Origin: Galactobacter valiniphilus
GTDB taxonomy: Bacteria; Actinomycetota; Actinomycetes; Actinomycetales; Micrococcaceae
Reading direction: 5' to 3'
Assembly: GCF_003575975.1 (NCBI RefSeq)
Contig: NZ_QQXK01000019.1
Span: 1-64,000, forward strand
Length of the DNA stretch: 64,000 nt
Below are positions 16,267 through 23,846 of this stretch, one piece after another. Position numbers and translations under genes: made by a program. The notes beneath the pieces are model-generated. The model worked only from the letters and a program-made list of their open reading frames with translations. It was not told the origin of the DNA and did not search any database. How positions within the stretch are numbered: position 1 is the first letter of the stretch; the number at the start of each line of letters is the position of its first letter.

Positions 16267-17825
16267 GCGCCGCTGTGGCCCGCCCCCGGGCCCTCCGCTT
16301 CCTCTCGCCGCTGCTGCACGGCGTGAGCGCGCGCACCGCGGTGCGCACGGGCCTCGTGGCCTCCATCGTGGGCGCCATCGCCTCCTGGGGCGTGGGCTTC
16401 ATGCCCTCGACCCAGGGCTCGATCTTCGTGACGCCTGGCATTCTGCGCCCGCTGCGCGTCAACGAGGTGGGCGTCTACCTCTGCTCCCTGGCGCTTGTCC
16501 TGAGCGCCGTGTGCCTCATCTGGGTCTGGCTGCAGCTCGGCCGCGCCTCGGCGGGGGAGTCAGACCTGCGTCGCGTGAAGCGCGCCATCCTCGCGTGGAG
16601 CGGCCCGTGGTTGCTCGCCTTCCCCGTCATGAGCCGCGATGTGTACTCCTACGCGGCGCAGGGTCGCCTCCTGAGCGTGGGGATGGACCCCTACAGCGAC
16701 GCCGTGGGCTCCCTCCCCGGCTGGCTGGGGCAGGGTGCCGACGTCCTGTGGGCGCAATCGTCCTCCCCGTACGGCCCGCTCTTCCTACTCATCGCGTCTG
16801 GGGTGCAGGGCGTCTCCGGCTGGCGGCCCGAGATCTACGTGCTGCTCTTCCGCGCGCTCGCGATGCTCGGCGTGCTGCTGTGCGTCGTTGCGCTCGAGCG
16901 GATGTGCCGACTGCGCGGCGTCGACCCCGGGTGGGCGCTCTGGATCGTCGTGGCCAACCCGCTCTTCATCTACTCCATGGTCGCGAGCGCCCACAACGAC
17001 TCGCTCATGGTCGGGCTCATCGTTGCAGCGTTCGTGGCGATTGCTCACGGGCGCAAGGCCAGCGGGCTCCTGCTCGTCGCGGCGGCCATCGCCATCAAGC
17101 CCATCATGGTGCTGGCGCTGCCGTTCATCGGCCTGGCGCTGGCAGGCCGGGAGGCCAGCTGGCGCCAGCGCTTTGCGTGGTGGGCCGTCACGGGCGCGGC
17201 CGTCGGTGCCGTGCTCGCCGTCCTCGGCGCGCTCAGCGGACTGTGGTTCGGCTGGATCGGCGCCATGGCGGACCAGGGCTCCGCCGCCTTCCCGTTTGCC
17301 CCGTACGGGCTGATCGGCCTCGCGCTGGGCGCGGGCGTCGGCGCGCTCGGCGGCGCCGCGGTGGGTGCCGCCGTCCAGTCGGGCTTCTACCTCCTCGGCA
17401 AGCTGCTCGCGATCGGCGGCACGTTCTGGCTCGCCCTGCGCCGCCCCCTCGGCGACCCCTTCATGCACACGGGCTGCGCGCTGGCCCTGGCCGTGGTGCT
17501 CAACCCCGTCATCCAACCCTGGTACCTCTTCTGGTTCCTGCCGTTCTTCGTGGCCTACGCGCGCCGCTTTGGCTTCTGGGAGCAGATGACGATCCTGCTG
17601 AGCTCGGCCCTGGTGGTCTGGTGTCTCGTGGACCAGCTGTCGCTGCCCGACTGGGTGCCGGCGACGCCGGTCAAGCTCAGCGTCGCGGCAGCCGGCGCCG
17701 TGACCTTGCTGTTCCTCGTGCTCGCGGCACCGGCGCAGCGCGGCTACTTCCGCGGCCTGCGGTTCGCCTCGCTCCTGCGCCCCGACGCGCTACAGGAGAG
17801 CGTGACGCAACGCCCGGCCGGGTAG
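16263..17825 (+). CDS. Second alpha-1,6-mannosyltransferase-like GT-C protein
   Basis: This 520-residue paralogue keeps the same signatures: MSRDVYSYAAQGRLLSVGMDPYSDAVGSLP and SSPYGPLFLL, with about 12 membrane segments and ANPLFIYSMVASAHND in the middle. The start is TTG 16263, which overlaps the upstream stop as TTGA, a strong coupling signal. The two proteins may start and extend the same mannan, as MptB and MptA do in corynebacteria; that division of labour is inferred. Confidence 0.8.
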   Translation: MSAAVARPRALRFLSPLLHGVSARTAVRTGLVASIVGAIASWGVGFMPSTQGSIFVTPGILRPLRVNEVGVYLCSLALVLSAVCLIWVWLQLGRASAGESDLRRVKRAILAWSGPWLLAFPVMSRDVYSYAAQGRLLSVGMDPYSDAVGSLPGWLGQGADVLWAQSSSPYGPLFLLIASGVQGVSGWRPEIYVLLFRALAMLGVLLCVVALERMCRLRGVDPGWALWIVVANPLFIYSMVASAHNDSLMVGLIVAAFVAIAHGRKASGLLLVAAAIAIKPIMVLALPFIGLALAGREASWRQRFAWWAVTGAAVGAVLAVLGALSGLWFGWIGAMADQGSAAFPFAPYGLIGLALGAGVGALGGAAVGAAVQSGFYLLGKLLAIGGTFWLALRRPLGDPFMHTGCALALAVVLNPVIQPWYLFWFLPFFVAYARRFGFWEQMTILLSSALVVWCLVDQLSLPDWVPATPVKLSVAAAGAVTLLFLVLAAPAQRGYFRGLRFASLLRPDALQESVTQRPAG

Positions 17826-17881
17826 GGTTGCAGGCGGGCCGCGCGCAAGCGTCGCGGCGCATTCGAGAGAGCGGGGCGAAC

Positions 17882-18976
17882 GTGGCGCAGGCCTGGAAGC
17901 AGCTGGACGGATCCTTGAAGGAGCGCGTCGTCGCCAGCGTCGATGCGTACCGCGCGGCGCGGCCCGAGCTCGAGGATGTCACGGAACACCTGCGCAACGA
18001 GGTGGCGGCGCTCTTCGACGACAGCGAGGTCACCCCGCTCTTCGTCACCGCCCGCACCAAGTCCGTGGAGTCCTTCCGCCAGAAGGCCTCCCGCACGGTG
18101 TACACCAAGGAGGACGGGCAGGACCGGGAACTCGAGTTCCCTGAGCCCCTGGATCAGTTGCACGACCTCGTGGGCGTGCGCGTCATCGTCATGCTCCCGC
18201 GCGATGTGCGCGAGGCCGCAGCGATCATCAAGCGCCGCCGCGGGCCGTTCTACTGCCAGTCGGATCGCGAGAAGGACATCGGCTCGCTCGAGTCGGGCAC
18301 CTACGGCTACTCCAGCCGGCACCTCATCTTGATTCCCCGGCACGACGACGCCGTGGATGGCTTTGTTGCCAAGCATCCCCGCGGGGAGCTTCCCTTCGTG
18401 TTCGAGGTGCAGATCCGCACGATTCTCGCCCACGCGTGGAGCGAGATTGAGCACGACATCCGCTTCAAGCGCAAGGATCAGCGGGCCTGGAGCCCCCACC
18501 TGGACCGTCAGTTCACGGCCTCCGCCGCCATGCTCGAGTCCGTGGAGGGCATCTTCACCGACATCGACGAGCGCCATCAGGCGATCCGCTCCTACTGGGA
18601 CAACCAGGGGGCGGGCGCGGAGGAGCTGACGCCGGAAATGGTGGGCGACATCTGGCGCACCCTCTGGCCGCACCTTGACCGCAAGCGCGACAGCGATTGG
18701 GAGTGGGCCCTCGAGCTGCTGCGCGCCCACGGCATCGAGACGCCGAGGGCGCTCGTGGAGCTCCTGGATGCCGGAAATATCCGCAGCGTGCGCAGCGCGC
18801 TCGATCACCGCTACTCGCCCGGGCCGGACCGACTCCTGGACGATCTGCTGCTGTGGACCTACGGGCGGGAGCACATCCAGAAGACGGCGGGGGACGACCC
18901 CCAGCGGCGCTCCTCGCTGACGCGGCGCCTGCAGCAGATGCGCACCTTCGACCGCTCGCGGCGCCCGGCCGAGTAA
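17882..18976 (+). CDS. RelA/SpoT synthetase-domain protein ((p)ppGpp synthetase-like)
   Basis: A 364-residue protein starting at GTG 17882; the frame is open far upstream but that part shadows the mannosyltransferase. The RelA_SpoT fold spans about 50-200: TKSVESFRQKASR (59-71), DLVGVRVIVM (95-104), GYSSRHLIL (142-150), EVQIRT (175-180) and WSEIEHD (186-192). These match pyrophosphate-transfer and GTP-binding positions. There is no HD hydrolase, TGS or ACT domain, so it is a stand-alone synthetase-like protein, longer than typical small alarmone synthetases. The helical C-terminus is of unknown role. Whether it makes (p)ppGpp or another product is not decided by sequence. Confidence 0.75.
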   Translation: MAQAWKQLDGSLKERVVASVDAYRAARPELEDVTEHLRNEVAALFDDSEVTPLFVTARTKSVESFRQKASRTVYTKEDGQDRELEFPEPLDQLHDLVGVRVIVMLPRDVREAAAIIKRRRGPFYCQSDREKDIGSLESGTYGYSSRHLILIPRHDDAVDGFVAKHPRGELPFVFEVQIRTILAHAWSEIEHDIRFKRKDQRAWSPHLDRQFTASAAMLESVEGIFTDIDERHQAIRSYWDNQGAGAEELTPEMVGDIWRTLWPHLDRKRDSDWEWALELLRAHGIETPRALVELLDAGNIRSVRSALDHRYSPGPDRLLDDLLLWTYGREHIQKTAGDDPQRRSSLTRRLQQMRTFDRSRRPAE

Positions 18977-18983
18977 CCAGGGG

Positions 18984-19020
18984 CGACGGGTGGCACCTTG
19001 ATGACCACCCGTCGTCGGGC
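18984..19020. terminator. Hairpin between convergent genes
   Basis: CGACGGGTGG (18984-18993) pairs with CCACCCGTCG (19005-19014). Its right side repeats 17 bases of the AraC-gene terminator. It separates the synthetase gene from the convergent beta-helix gene. Confidence 0.55.
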
Positions 19021-19036
19021 GTGAGGCTTTGCCCGC

Positions 19037-19651
19037 TTAGCGGGAGGCGGCGAGGGACTCGCGGTCCCACGTGACGGCGCGCACGGGCGTGGCCGGCAGG
19101 CCGCGCACGAGCTGACCGGCGGGCACGGCGTCGTCGACGATGGGCGTGAGCTCCAGGACGGCGCCGTCACCGATCGCGGCACCCGCGCGGATCTCTGCGC
19201 CGCGCATGATCCAGACGCGTTCACCGATCGTGACGTCGTGCTGGCGATCGCCGGAGACGGGGCCGAGGCCGCGGGAGTCGTCGGCGACGATGCCGACGTT
19301 GGTGCCGAGGTGACTTCCGGCGCCGATGCGCACGTGGGCCCCGGGGGCCGCCACGACGGTGAGGGTCTTTTCCGAGGTGACGCCAGCGCCGATCTCGATG
19401 GTGGCACCGGCGCCGACGGTGAGGTCGAGGCTCAGGTGATCGCCGGGCTCCAGGGCGCCGATGACGACCTGGGCGTCGTCGCCGCGGAAGCGGATGGTGA
19501 CCTTGTCCAGGCGGGTGGTTCCGTCCACAACAAGGCGGTTGTGGCGTCCGGCAAAGTTCACCGTTGCCCGCGGATCCAGGGCACCCTCGTGCGCCACAAG
19601 GTTGCCGCGGTCGTCGATGGGCCTGGTGCGAAAATCGGTGCTCACGCGCAC
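19037..19651 (-). CDS. Left-handed beta-helix (hexapeptide-repeat) protein
   Basis: A 204-residue protein with imperfect hexapeptide-like repeats: LTVGAGATIEIGAGVTSEKTL, HVRIGAGSHLGTNVGIVAD, VTIGERVWIMRGAEIRAGAAIGDGAVL and a closing VPAGQLVRGLPATPVRAVTW. This is the pattern of the LbH acyltransferase family and related beta-helix proteins. The catalytic His is not clear, so transferase activity is only possible. The start is GTG 19651 or GTG 19645. It is transcribed alone on the minus strand. Confidence 0.65.
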   Translation of the reverse strand: MRVSTDFRTRPIDDRGNLVAHEGALDPRATVNFAGRHNRLVVDGTTRLDKVTIRFRGDDAQVVIGALEPGDHLSLDLTVGAGATIEIGAGVTSEKTLTVVAAPGAHVRIGAGSHLGTNVGIVADDSRGLGPVSGDRQHDVTIGERVWIMRGAEIRAGAAIGDGAVLELTPIVDDAVPAGQLVRGLPATPVRAVTWDRESLAASR

Positions 19652-19767
19652 GAAACTATCACCCCGCGCGGCCCGGCGTCCGGCCCCACGCTCATGTTCC
19701 GGCGCAGCCGCCGTCCTGTGAGGCGCGCCACGACAGCCGCCGAGGCGGCATCGGAGCGAAAAGCGCT

Positions 19768-19799
19768 GCGGGTCCCGCGGAATCTTCCGCGGGACCCGC
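19768..19799 (-). terminator. Terminator downstream of tRNA-Arg
   Basis: A perfect 15-bp stem (19768-19782 with 19785-19799) directly follows the tRNA on the minus strand and ends in GCTTTTCG. Confidence 0.8.
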
Positions 19800-19804
19800 T
19801 TCGG

Positions 19805-19878
19805 TGCCCCCAGCGCGATTCGAACGCGCGACCGGTGGATTAGAAGGCCACTGCTCTATCCAGCTGAGCTATGGGGGC
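19805..19878 (-). tRNA. tRNA-Arg (TCT)
   Basis: The minus strand folds into a full cloverleaf: acceptor GCCCCCA/TGGGGGC, D-arm AGCTCAGCTGGATAGAGC, anticodon loop CTTCTAA (TCT, reading AGA) and T-arm GCGCGTTCGAATCGCGC. CCA is not encoded. Confidence 0.95.
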
Positions 19879-20077
19879 ATGCGGCGCCCGGCGCCGCCTC
19901 TGAAGCATATCTGCCCGCCGGGCCTTCCCTCACATCGGCGCCGGCTCGCCGTGTTGTCCACGACTCGCGGTGCCCGGGCCCCGCGGCGCGCGTGCCGCGC
20001 GCAGGCTGGTGGGACCCCGGCGGAGGGTCGGGGGAGGCAAGAACGGACGGCCGGGGCGCTGGCCCCGAGGAGGAATC

Positions 20078-20761
20078 ATGAACGAGACGATGATCGTGCG
20101 CGGCTTCGTGGCAACGGAGCCCTCGCTGCGCACGTTGGAGAGTGGTCTGCACGTGGTGAGCTTCCGGCTCGGATCCACGCCGCGGCGGTTCGACAAGGCC
20201 ACCTCGACGTGGGTGGACGGGGAGACCAGCTGGTACACCGTCTCCTGTTTCCGGGAGCTCGCCGTCAATGCGCAGGTGTCGCTGAAGAAGGGCCAGCCCG
20301 TCATCGTGTTGGGCCGGCTTAAGGTGCGGCAGTTCTCCCGCACCGACGGAAGCCCCGGCGTGAGCGTGGAGCTGGACGCGGAGACGCTCGGACACGATCT
20401 GCGCTTCGGCGCAGGCACCTTCGGGCGGACCAACCGCGAGCAGCACGCCGGCTCGGCGCCCGGGGCGCCGGGTGGCGACGGCGGGGACAGCGCGGAGGGC
20501 GGGCCGGCCGAGGACGGGGTGAGCTCGGGGCAGGGAGCTCCGGTGGCGGCCCGGGGAGAGGGAACTCATGCAGCGGTGGCCCCCGATGGCGCCGCAGGCG
20601 ACGGTGGTGCGGACGGATGGGCGCCGGGGTATGCGGGCCCACCGCCTGACTTTGCCGTCGGCGCGGGGGAGGAACCGAACGGAGACGACGACGCCCTCGA
20701 GCCCGGTGTGGATCTCGAGACGGGCGAGATCACCGGGGTGGACGCCGACGCTGCGGCCTGA
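20078..20761 (+). CDS. Single-stranded DNA-binding protein, chromosomal paralogue
   Basis: A 227-residue protein with an OB-fold over residues 1-110: MIVRGFVATEPSLR, GLHVVSFRLGSTPRRFDK, WYTVSCFRELAVNAQVSLKKGQPVIVLGRLK. ATG 20078 follows GAGGAGGAATC; the upstream open frame is not coding. The C-terminal half is Gly/Ala/Asp-rich and lacks the acidic DDxPF tip of the main replication SSB, so this is likely an accessory paralogue. It immediately precedes the ettA start, an arrangement known in related Actinobacteria. Confidence 0.85.
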   Translation: MNETMIVRGFVATEPSLRTLESGLHVVSFRLGSTPRRFDKATSTWVDGETSWYTVSCFRELAVNAQVSLKKGQPVIVLGRLKVRQFSRTDGSPGVSVELDAETLGHDLRFGAGTFGRTNREQHAGSAPGAPGGDGGDSAEGGPAEDGVSSGQGAPVAARGEGTHAAVAPDGAAGDGGADGWAPGYAGPPPDFAVGAGEEPNGDDDALEPGVDLETGEITGVDADAAA

Positions 20762-21091
20762 GGCTGGGTTGCGGGCCCCGCGACCGGGGCGCGGGGCGCC
20801 TGGCGCCCGGCGTCGGCCCGCCCCTCCGGCGCCCGCCGTCCCGTCCCCCTGGGGCGGCGGGTCCCCCCACGGCGCTTGCCAGAGCGGATAGACTGAGGGT
20901 TGATGGGATCGCGTCCTCACGCGTGCACCCCGTTCCAGTCCCTCTTCCCCTGCGCGGCACCAGCTGCCCGGAGGCGAAGCGCGGCCGGACGGCGGGCAGG
21001 CGAGGGAGCGGATCCCGCGCGGGGAACTTCCCGCACCACCCCCGGGCACGGCCGTTGGCTTGGCCCCTCGCAAGCACGAAGAGTGGAGAGC
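20762..21091. other. Intergenic region and leader of ettA
   Basis: This 330-bp segment between the SSB gene and the ettA start is very GC-rich at first and contains several inverted repeats. TAGACT at 20889-20894 is a possible -10 for ettA with no good -35. No plausible gene is seen. Confidence 0.45.
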
Positions 21092-21175
21092 ATGGCGGAG
21101 TTCATCTACACCATGTTTTCCCCGGGGTGCGCGCTTCCCAGCGTTGGCGCGGATTGTGCCCCTACTTCCGTGTAA
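21092..21175 (+). pseudogene. ettA: ettA 5' end, interrupted after codon 8
   Basis: The frame starting at ATG 21092 reads MAEFIYTM and then FSPGCALPSVGADCAPTSV before a stop. MAEFIYTM is the conserved start of actinobacterial EttA, the ABC-F energy-dependent translational throttle, which should continue KARKAHGDK-like for about 555 residues. The rest does not match EttA, and phage genes follow immediately. The SSB gene directly upstream is the normal ettA neighbour. I interpret this as the host target gene cut by prophage integration; the remainder should lie beyond the right prophage end. Confidence 0.75.
21110..21160. other. attL: Putative left attachment site (attL)
   Basis: The switch from EttA coding sequence to unrelated sequence occurs at about 21113-21118. 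Exact core and arm limits cannot be set without attR. A junction inside a coding gene rather than a tRNA is typical of large serine integrases, but the integrase is not in the window. Confidence 0.5.
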
Positions 21176-21368
21176 TTCCGGGGATCTGCTTAGGTGAGGC
21201 CGGGGTGCCTGCACGCTCTGCGCGTGAACTGAAACGACAGAGAAACGACAGAGAGCACGAGGCCCGTGAGGCGGCCGCGCCGCCGGGTCCCAGCCGAGCC
21301 GGGACAAACGGCCACAATCTTGCCGCTTGGTATCGTCGGGGACAAAGCGAGGCCTTGGTGAAACGACG
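21176..21368. other. Prophage left-end non-coding segment
   Basis: About 190 bases between the ettA break and the late terminator. It has a tandem 11-bp direct repeat GAAACGACAGA (21231-21241, 21242-21252) and a partial third copy GAAACGAC at 21360-21367. These could be recombination accessory sites. No gene with a convincing ribosome site is seen. Confidence 0.4.
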
Positions 21369-21402
21369 AAAGCGCCCCACCCTGTGAAGGGTGGGGCGCT
21401 TT
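21369..21402. terminator. Terminator of the late operon
   Basis: A perfect 15-bp stem (21369-21383 with 21388-21402) with GTGA loop ends in AAA/TTT and lies directly after the holin gene stop. It ends the minus-strand late transcript and can work in both directions. Confidence 0.85.
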
Positions 21403-21403
21403 G

Positions 21404-21790
21404 TCATGCCTGGTGCCGTCCGGGTTCGTCCTGGATGGCGTGGCCGGAGTAGTCGGCGTCGGGGTCGGAGCCGTCGTAGGCGGGGAGCTCGTCCACCGAC
21501 TCCGGCTCCTGGACCTCGAGGTCAGCGGCCGCGGCCGCAGTGTTCGCCGCGGCGATCGCCTGGGCCTCGGCGAGCTCGGGATCCACGCTGGCCGGCACGG
21601 GGGCCGGGTTCACGATGGACGTGAGCACAGAGGCGAGCGTGGCCAGGGCCGCGATGGACAGCGCGAGGCCCCACTGGACGGCGCCGAATGCGATGCCGGT
21701 GCCGCCGATGGAGCCGAGCAGGGACTGGGCGAAGGTCTTGATGGCGCGCTCGGCGGCGCCCTTCCAGAATGCGATGGTGAACATGTTCAT
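21404..21790 (-). CDS. Holin (r1t-like family)
   Basis: A 128-residue membrane protein. The N-terminal half has two hydrophobic helices (FAQSLLGSIGGTGIAFGAV and ALSIAALATLASVLTSIV), and RAIKTFAQSLLG followed by a second helix is the pattern of the phage r1t holin family. The C-terminal half is acidic and Pro/Ala-rich and presumably cytoplasmic. Its gene directly follows the endolysin gene. It should form the membrane lesion that releases the endolysin. Confidence 0.8.
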   Translation of the reverse strand: MNMFTIAFWKGAAERAIKTFAQSLLGSIGGTGIAFGAVQWGLALSIAALATLASVLTSIVNPAPVPASVDPELAEAQAIAAANTAAAAADLEVQEPESVDELPAYDGSDPDADYSGHAIQDEPGRHQA

Positions 21791-21792
21791 CC

Positions 21793-22566
21793 TCAGACGT
21801 TGATGCCGTGCTTGCGCAGGGCCTTGATGGTGGTGGGGCCGACTACTCCGTCGGGCTTGAGGCCGGTGCGGCGCTGGAACTCGCGCACGACCTTGGCGGT
21901 GTAGGGACCGAACTTCCCGTCGCCGCCGCCGGCGAAGCGGCTGTAGGCGGGGAAGGCGCGGTTGAGCCCGGCCTGCAGCTTCTTGATGCGGGCGGCGTTG
22001 TTCTTGGGGTTGCCCTCGTAGAGCAGAGAGGTCGATCCCTTCGCCGCGGTGACGGCGGGCTTCTTGGTGGGGGTCTTGCCGGTGGTCGAGGGGGCCTTCT
22101 CGCCGCGGAGCTTGGCGGCGACGCGGGCCACGGCGGCGGCGTTGGCGTTGATCTCGAAGTGCATGCCGTCGACGATGGAGAGCTTGCGGTTGTAGTCCTC
22201 GCCCCAGCGCACGACGTTCTCGAGCTGGTTGCGGAGGAAGCCACGGATCTTGGCGGCCTGCGCGGGCGTCCAGGTCCCCTCGCGTCCGCGCCCGTGCAGG
22301 AGCGCGTTCACGTCGATGGCCGTGTAGCTGGCGTGGTTGGAGTAGCCGGTGGTCTTGCCGCGGATGGGGCGGACGTTTCCGCCCCAGTCGTCGGCCCCGC
22401 GCTCCAGGCTCTCGACCTCTCGGTCGATGAACTCCACGAGGGCGGTGAAGATCGTGGCCACATCGCCGGCACGCACGCGGCCGATGATGTGGGGGATCTT
22501 GGTGGTGTTCTTGTCAGTGGCCGTGAAGATCACGGGCCACCCGTTCTGGCTGATGGCGCTCGCCAT
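21793..22566 (-). CDS. Endolysin: M15-type peptidase with peptidoglycan-binding domain
   Basis: A 257-residue cell-wall hydrolase. The N-terminal domain has the M15/VanY zinc pattern: SNHASYTAIDVN with ligands H78 and D85, and DGMHFEI with H136. A Thr/Lys-rich linker near 155-175 leads to a C-terminal PG_binding_1 domain (IKKLQAGLNRAF, DGKFGPYTAKVVREFQRRTGLKPDGVVGPTT). It probably cleaves stem peptides. There is no signal peptide, so release depends on the holin. No second lysin (LysB) gene is present. Confidence 0.87.
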   Translation of the reverse strand: MASAISQNGWPVIFTATDKNTTKIPHIIGRVRAGDVATIFTALVEFIDREVESLERGADDWGGNVRPIRGKTTGYSNHASYTAIDVNALLHGRGREGTWTPAQAAKIRGFLRNQLENVVRWGEDYNRKLSIVDGMHFEINANAAAVARVAAKLRGEKAPSTTGKTPTKKPAVTAAKGSTSLLYEGNPKNNAARIKKLQAGLNRAFPAYSRFAGGGDGKFGPYTAKVVREFQRRTGLKPDGVVGPTTIKALRKHGINV

Positions 22567-22584
22567 GTCAGGCCTCCTTGGGCA

Positions 22585-22620
22585 TGAGGAAGCCCCGCGG
22601 CCCTGGAACGGGCGGCGGGG
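22585..22620 (-). terminator. Hairpin upstream of the endolysin gene
   Basis: AGCCCCGC and GCGGGGCT form a stem in the 60-bp gap before the endolysin gene. The T-run is poor, so it may attenuate rather than terminate. Confidence 0.4.
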
Positions 22621-22627
22621 CTGGTGG

Positions 22628-23113
22628 TCAGTTGTTGTTGCGGGAGGCGGCGCGTTCGGCTTGGGTGCGGCGCCAGGCGTTCATCCGCCAGGTGAAGGGC
22701 GGGGACGGGGGCGGGTTGCCGGCGGCGTAGTGCTCGTCGGTGGCGTGGGCCCACTGGTCGTAGTCGGTGAGGGTTTCGCGGAAGTCGCGGACGGTGTCGT
22801 CTGCGAGGGCGGCTTCGCGGCGGGCGGCGTCGCGCTCGTCGCGGGCTTCTTGCAGCCCGGCTTCGGTGACGGCTTGGCGTTCGCGCACGGCGGTGAGCTC
22901 CTGGCGGAACGTGTCCATGAGGGCGGTGTTCGCGGCTTGGTCGGCTTGGCGTTGAGCGGCGTGTGTGTCCGCGTTGGTTTTGCGGAGCACGCCCCAGAGG
23001 GCGAGTCCGCCGACGATGGCGCCGGACGCGAGGCTGATGACGGCGACGATGACCTCGGAGGGGACGACGTCGAAGAACGTGGGCCCGGGGGCTTCGAAGT
23101 GGTGCAGAATCAC
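22628..23113 (-). CDS. Phage membrane protein with coiled coil
   Basis: A 161-residue protein with one N-terminal transmembrane helix (VIVAVISLASGAIVGGLALWG) and a long Gln/Arg/Glu/Ala-rich coiled coil (about residues 55-115). GTG 23113 overlaps the upstream stop (GTGA). Position next to endolysin and holin suggests a lysis-accessory role such as a second holin-like or spanin-like protein, but this is inferred from place and topology only. Confidence 0.65.
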   Translation of the reverse strand: MILHHFEAPGPTFFDVVPSEVIVAVISLASGAIVGGLALWGVLRKTNADTHAAQRQADQAANTALMDTFRQELTAVRERQAVTEAGLQEARDERDAARREAALADDTVRDFRETLTDYDQWAHATDEHYAAGNPPPSPPFTWRMNAWRRTQAERAASRNNN

Positions 23114-23298
23114 GGGGTCACCGCCTCCGGCACTGGTTCCGGCACGACAACTGGCCCGCCGAGTTGGTCCACGAGGAACTGGGAGTTGTCGGCGGCGCGT
23201 TGTGCTTCGGTGCGGATGTCGGCGAGCAGGTCGGCTTGCGCGGCGGCTTCACGGGCCGCAGCGAGGGCGCGCAGGGTCGCGGCGTTACTCGTGCCCAT
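23110..23298 (-). CDS. Small phage protein, unknown
   Basis: A 62-residue, Ala-rich helical protein (MGTSNAATLRALAAAREAAAQ). Start ATG 23298 overlaps the preceding stop as TGATG, and its own stop overlaps the next start. The tight coupling supports it being real. No function recognised. Confidence 0.6.
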   Translation of the reverse strand: MGTSNAATLRALAAAREAAAQADLLADIRTEAQRAADNSQFLVDQLGGPVVVPEPVPEAVTP

Positions 23299-23762
23299 CA
23301 GTCCACCTCGAATCGCAGGCCGCGCAGTGGCCGCCATGCGTTCGTTGCGGCCGACGCCCAGAGCGTGACAACACCGTCGGGGGCCGCCTGCATAGACAAG
23401 CCCAGCGTTGCGTTCGATGTGTTCTGCGGATACGTGTCACCCGCTGGGGGACGGAATCCAGCCGGTAGCGTGAACGGTGACGTCCAACCCGTCGCGGTCG
23501 TGTGCACCACATGGCCACGCACGCGAACATCCTTACCGATGCGACGGACGGCAACCTGTGTCGAGCCGCCCTGCGTCCAACCGCTATTCAGGGTGAGCGC
23601 CACCCACCCCGTGTCATACGCCGAAGCGCCAGACGGGGACATGGCCTTGATGAAGTTGACGATCTCCACGAACCAACCGACAAGGCGGGGGAGCCCGTTG
23701 ATGGAGAGCGGGGACGAGCCGCTGGGTGCGTCTGGGGCTGCGGCTGTCGTTGGTGACGCCAT
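23298..23762 (-). CDS. Probable tail tip/receptor-binding protein
   Basis: A 154-residue protein at the end of the minor tail gene series. After a short Pro/Ala/Ser N-terminus, the sequence is beta-rich with WVALTLNSGWTQGG, VAVRRIGKDVRVRGHV and PAGFRPPAGDTYP, resembling the small C-terminal domains of siphophage tail tip or fibre proteins that end in a beta sandwich. It likely contacts the host wall. Assigned by pattern and position. Confidence 0.6.
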   Translation of the reverse strand: MASPTTAAAPDAPSGSSPLSINGLPRLVGWFVEIVNFIKAMSPSGASAYDTGWVALTLNSGWTQGGSTQVAVRRIGKDVRVRGHVVHTTATGWTSPFTLPAGFRPPAGDTYPQNTSNATLGLSMQAAPDGVVTLWASAATNAWRPLRGLRFEVD

Positions 23763-23792
23763 GCGGGCCTCCTAGAGAGTCTTGGGTACGAC

Positions 23793-23827
23793 GAAGGCCC
23801 CCGACTCGTGCAGAGTCAGGGGCCTTC
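23793..23827. terminator. Terminator between tail protein genes
   Basis: GAAGGCCCC(C)GACTC pairs with GAGTCAGGGGCCTTC (one bulge) in the 84-bp gap between two minor tail genes. Confidence 0.6.
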
Positions 23828-23846
23828 GGTGTGTGTTGGGTGTGGG

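Noticed and set aside
16217-17881. Long N-terminal extension of the RelA/SpoT-like protein
   Set aside because: It is the Arg/Pro-rich shadow of the second mannosyltransferase; the GTG at 17882 starts the conserved domain.
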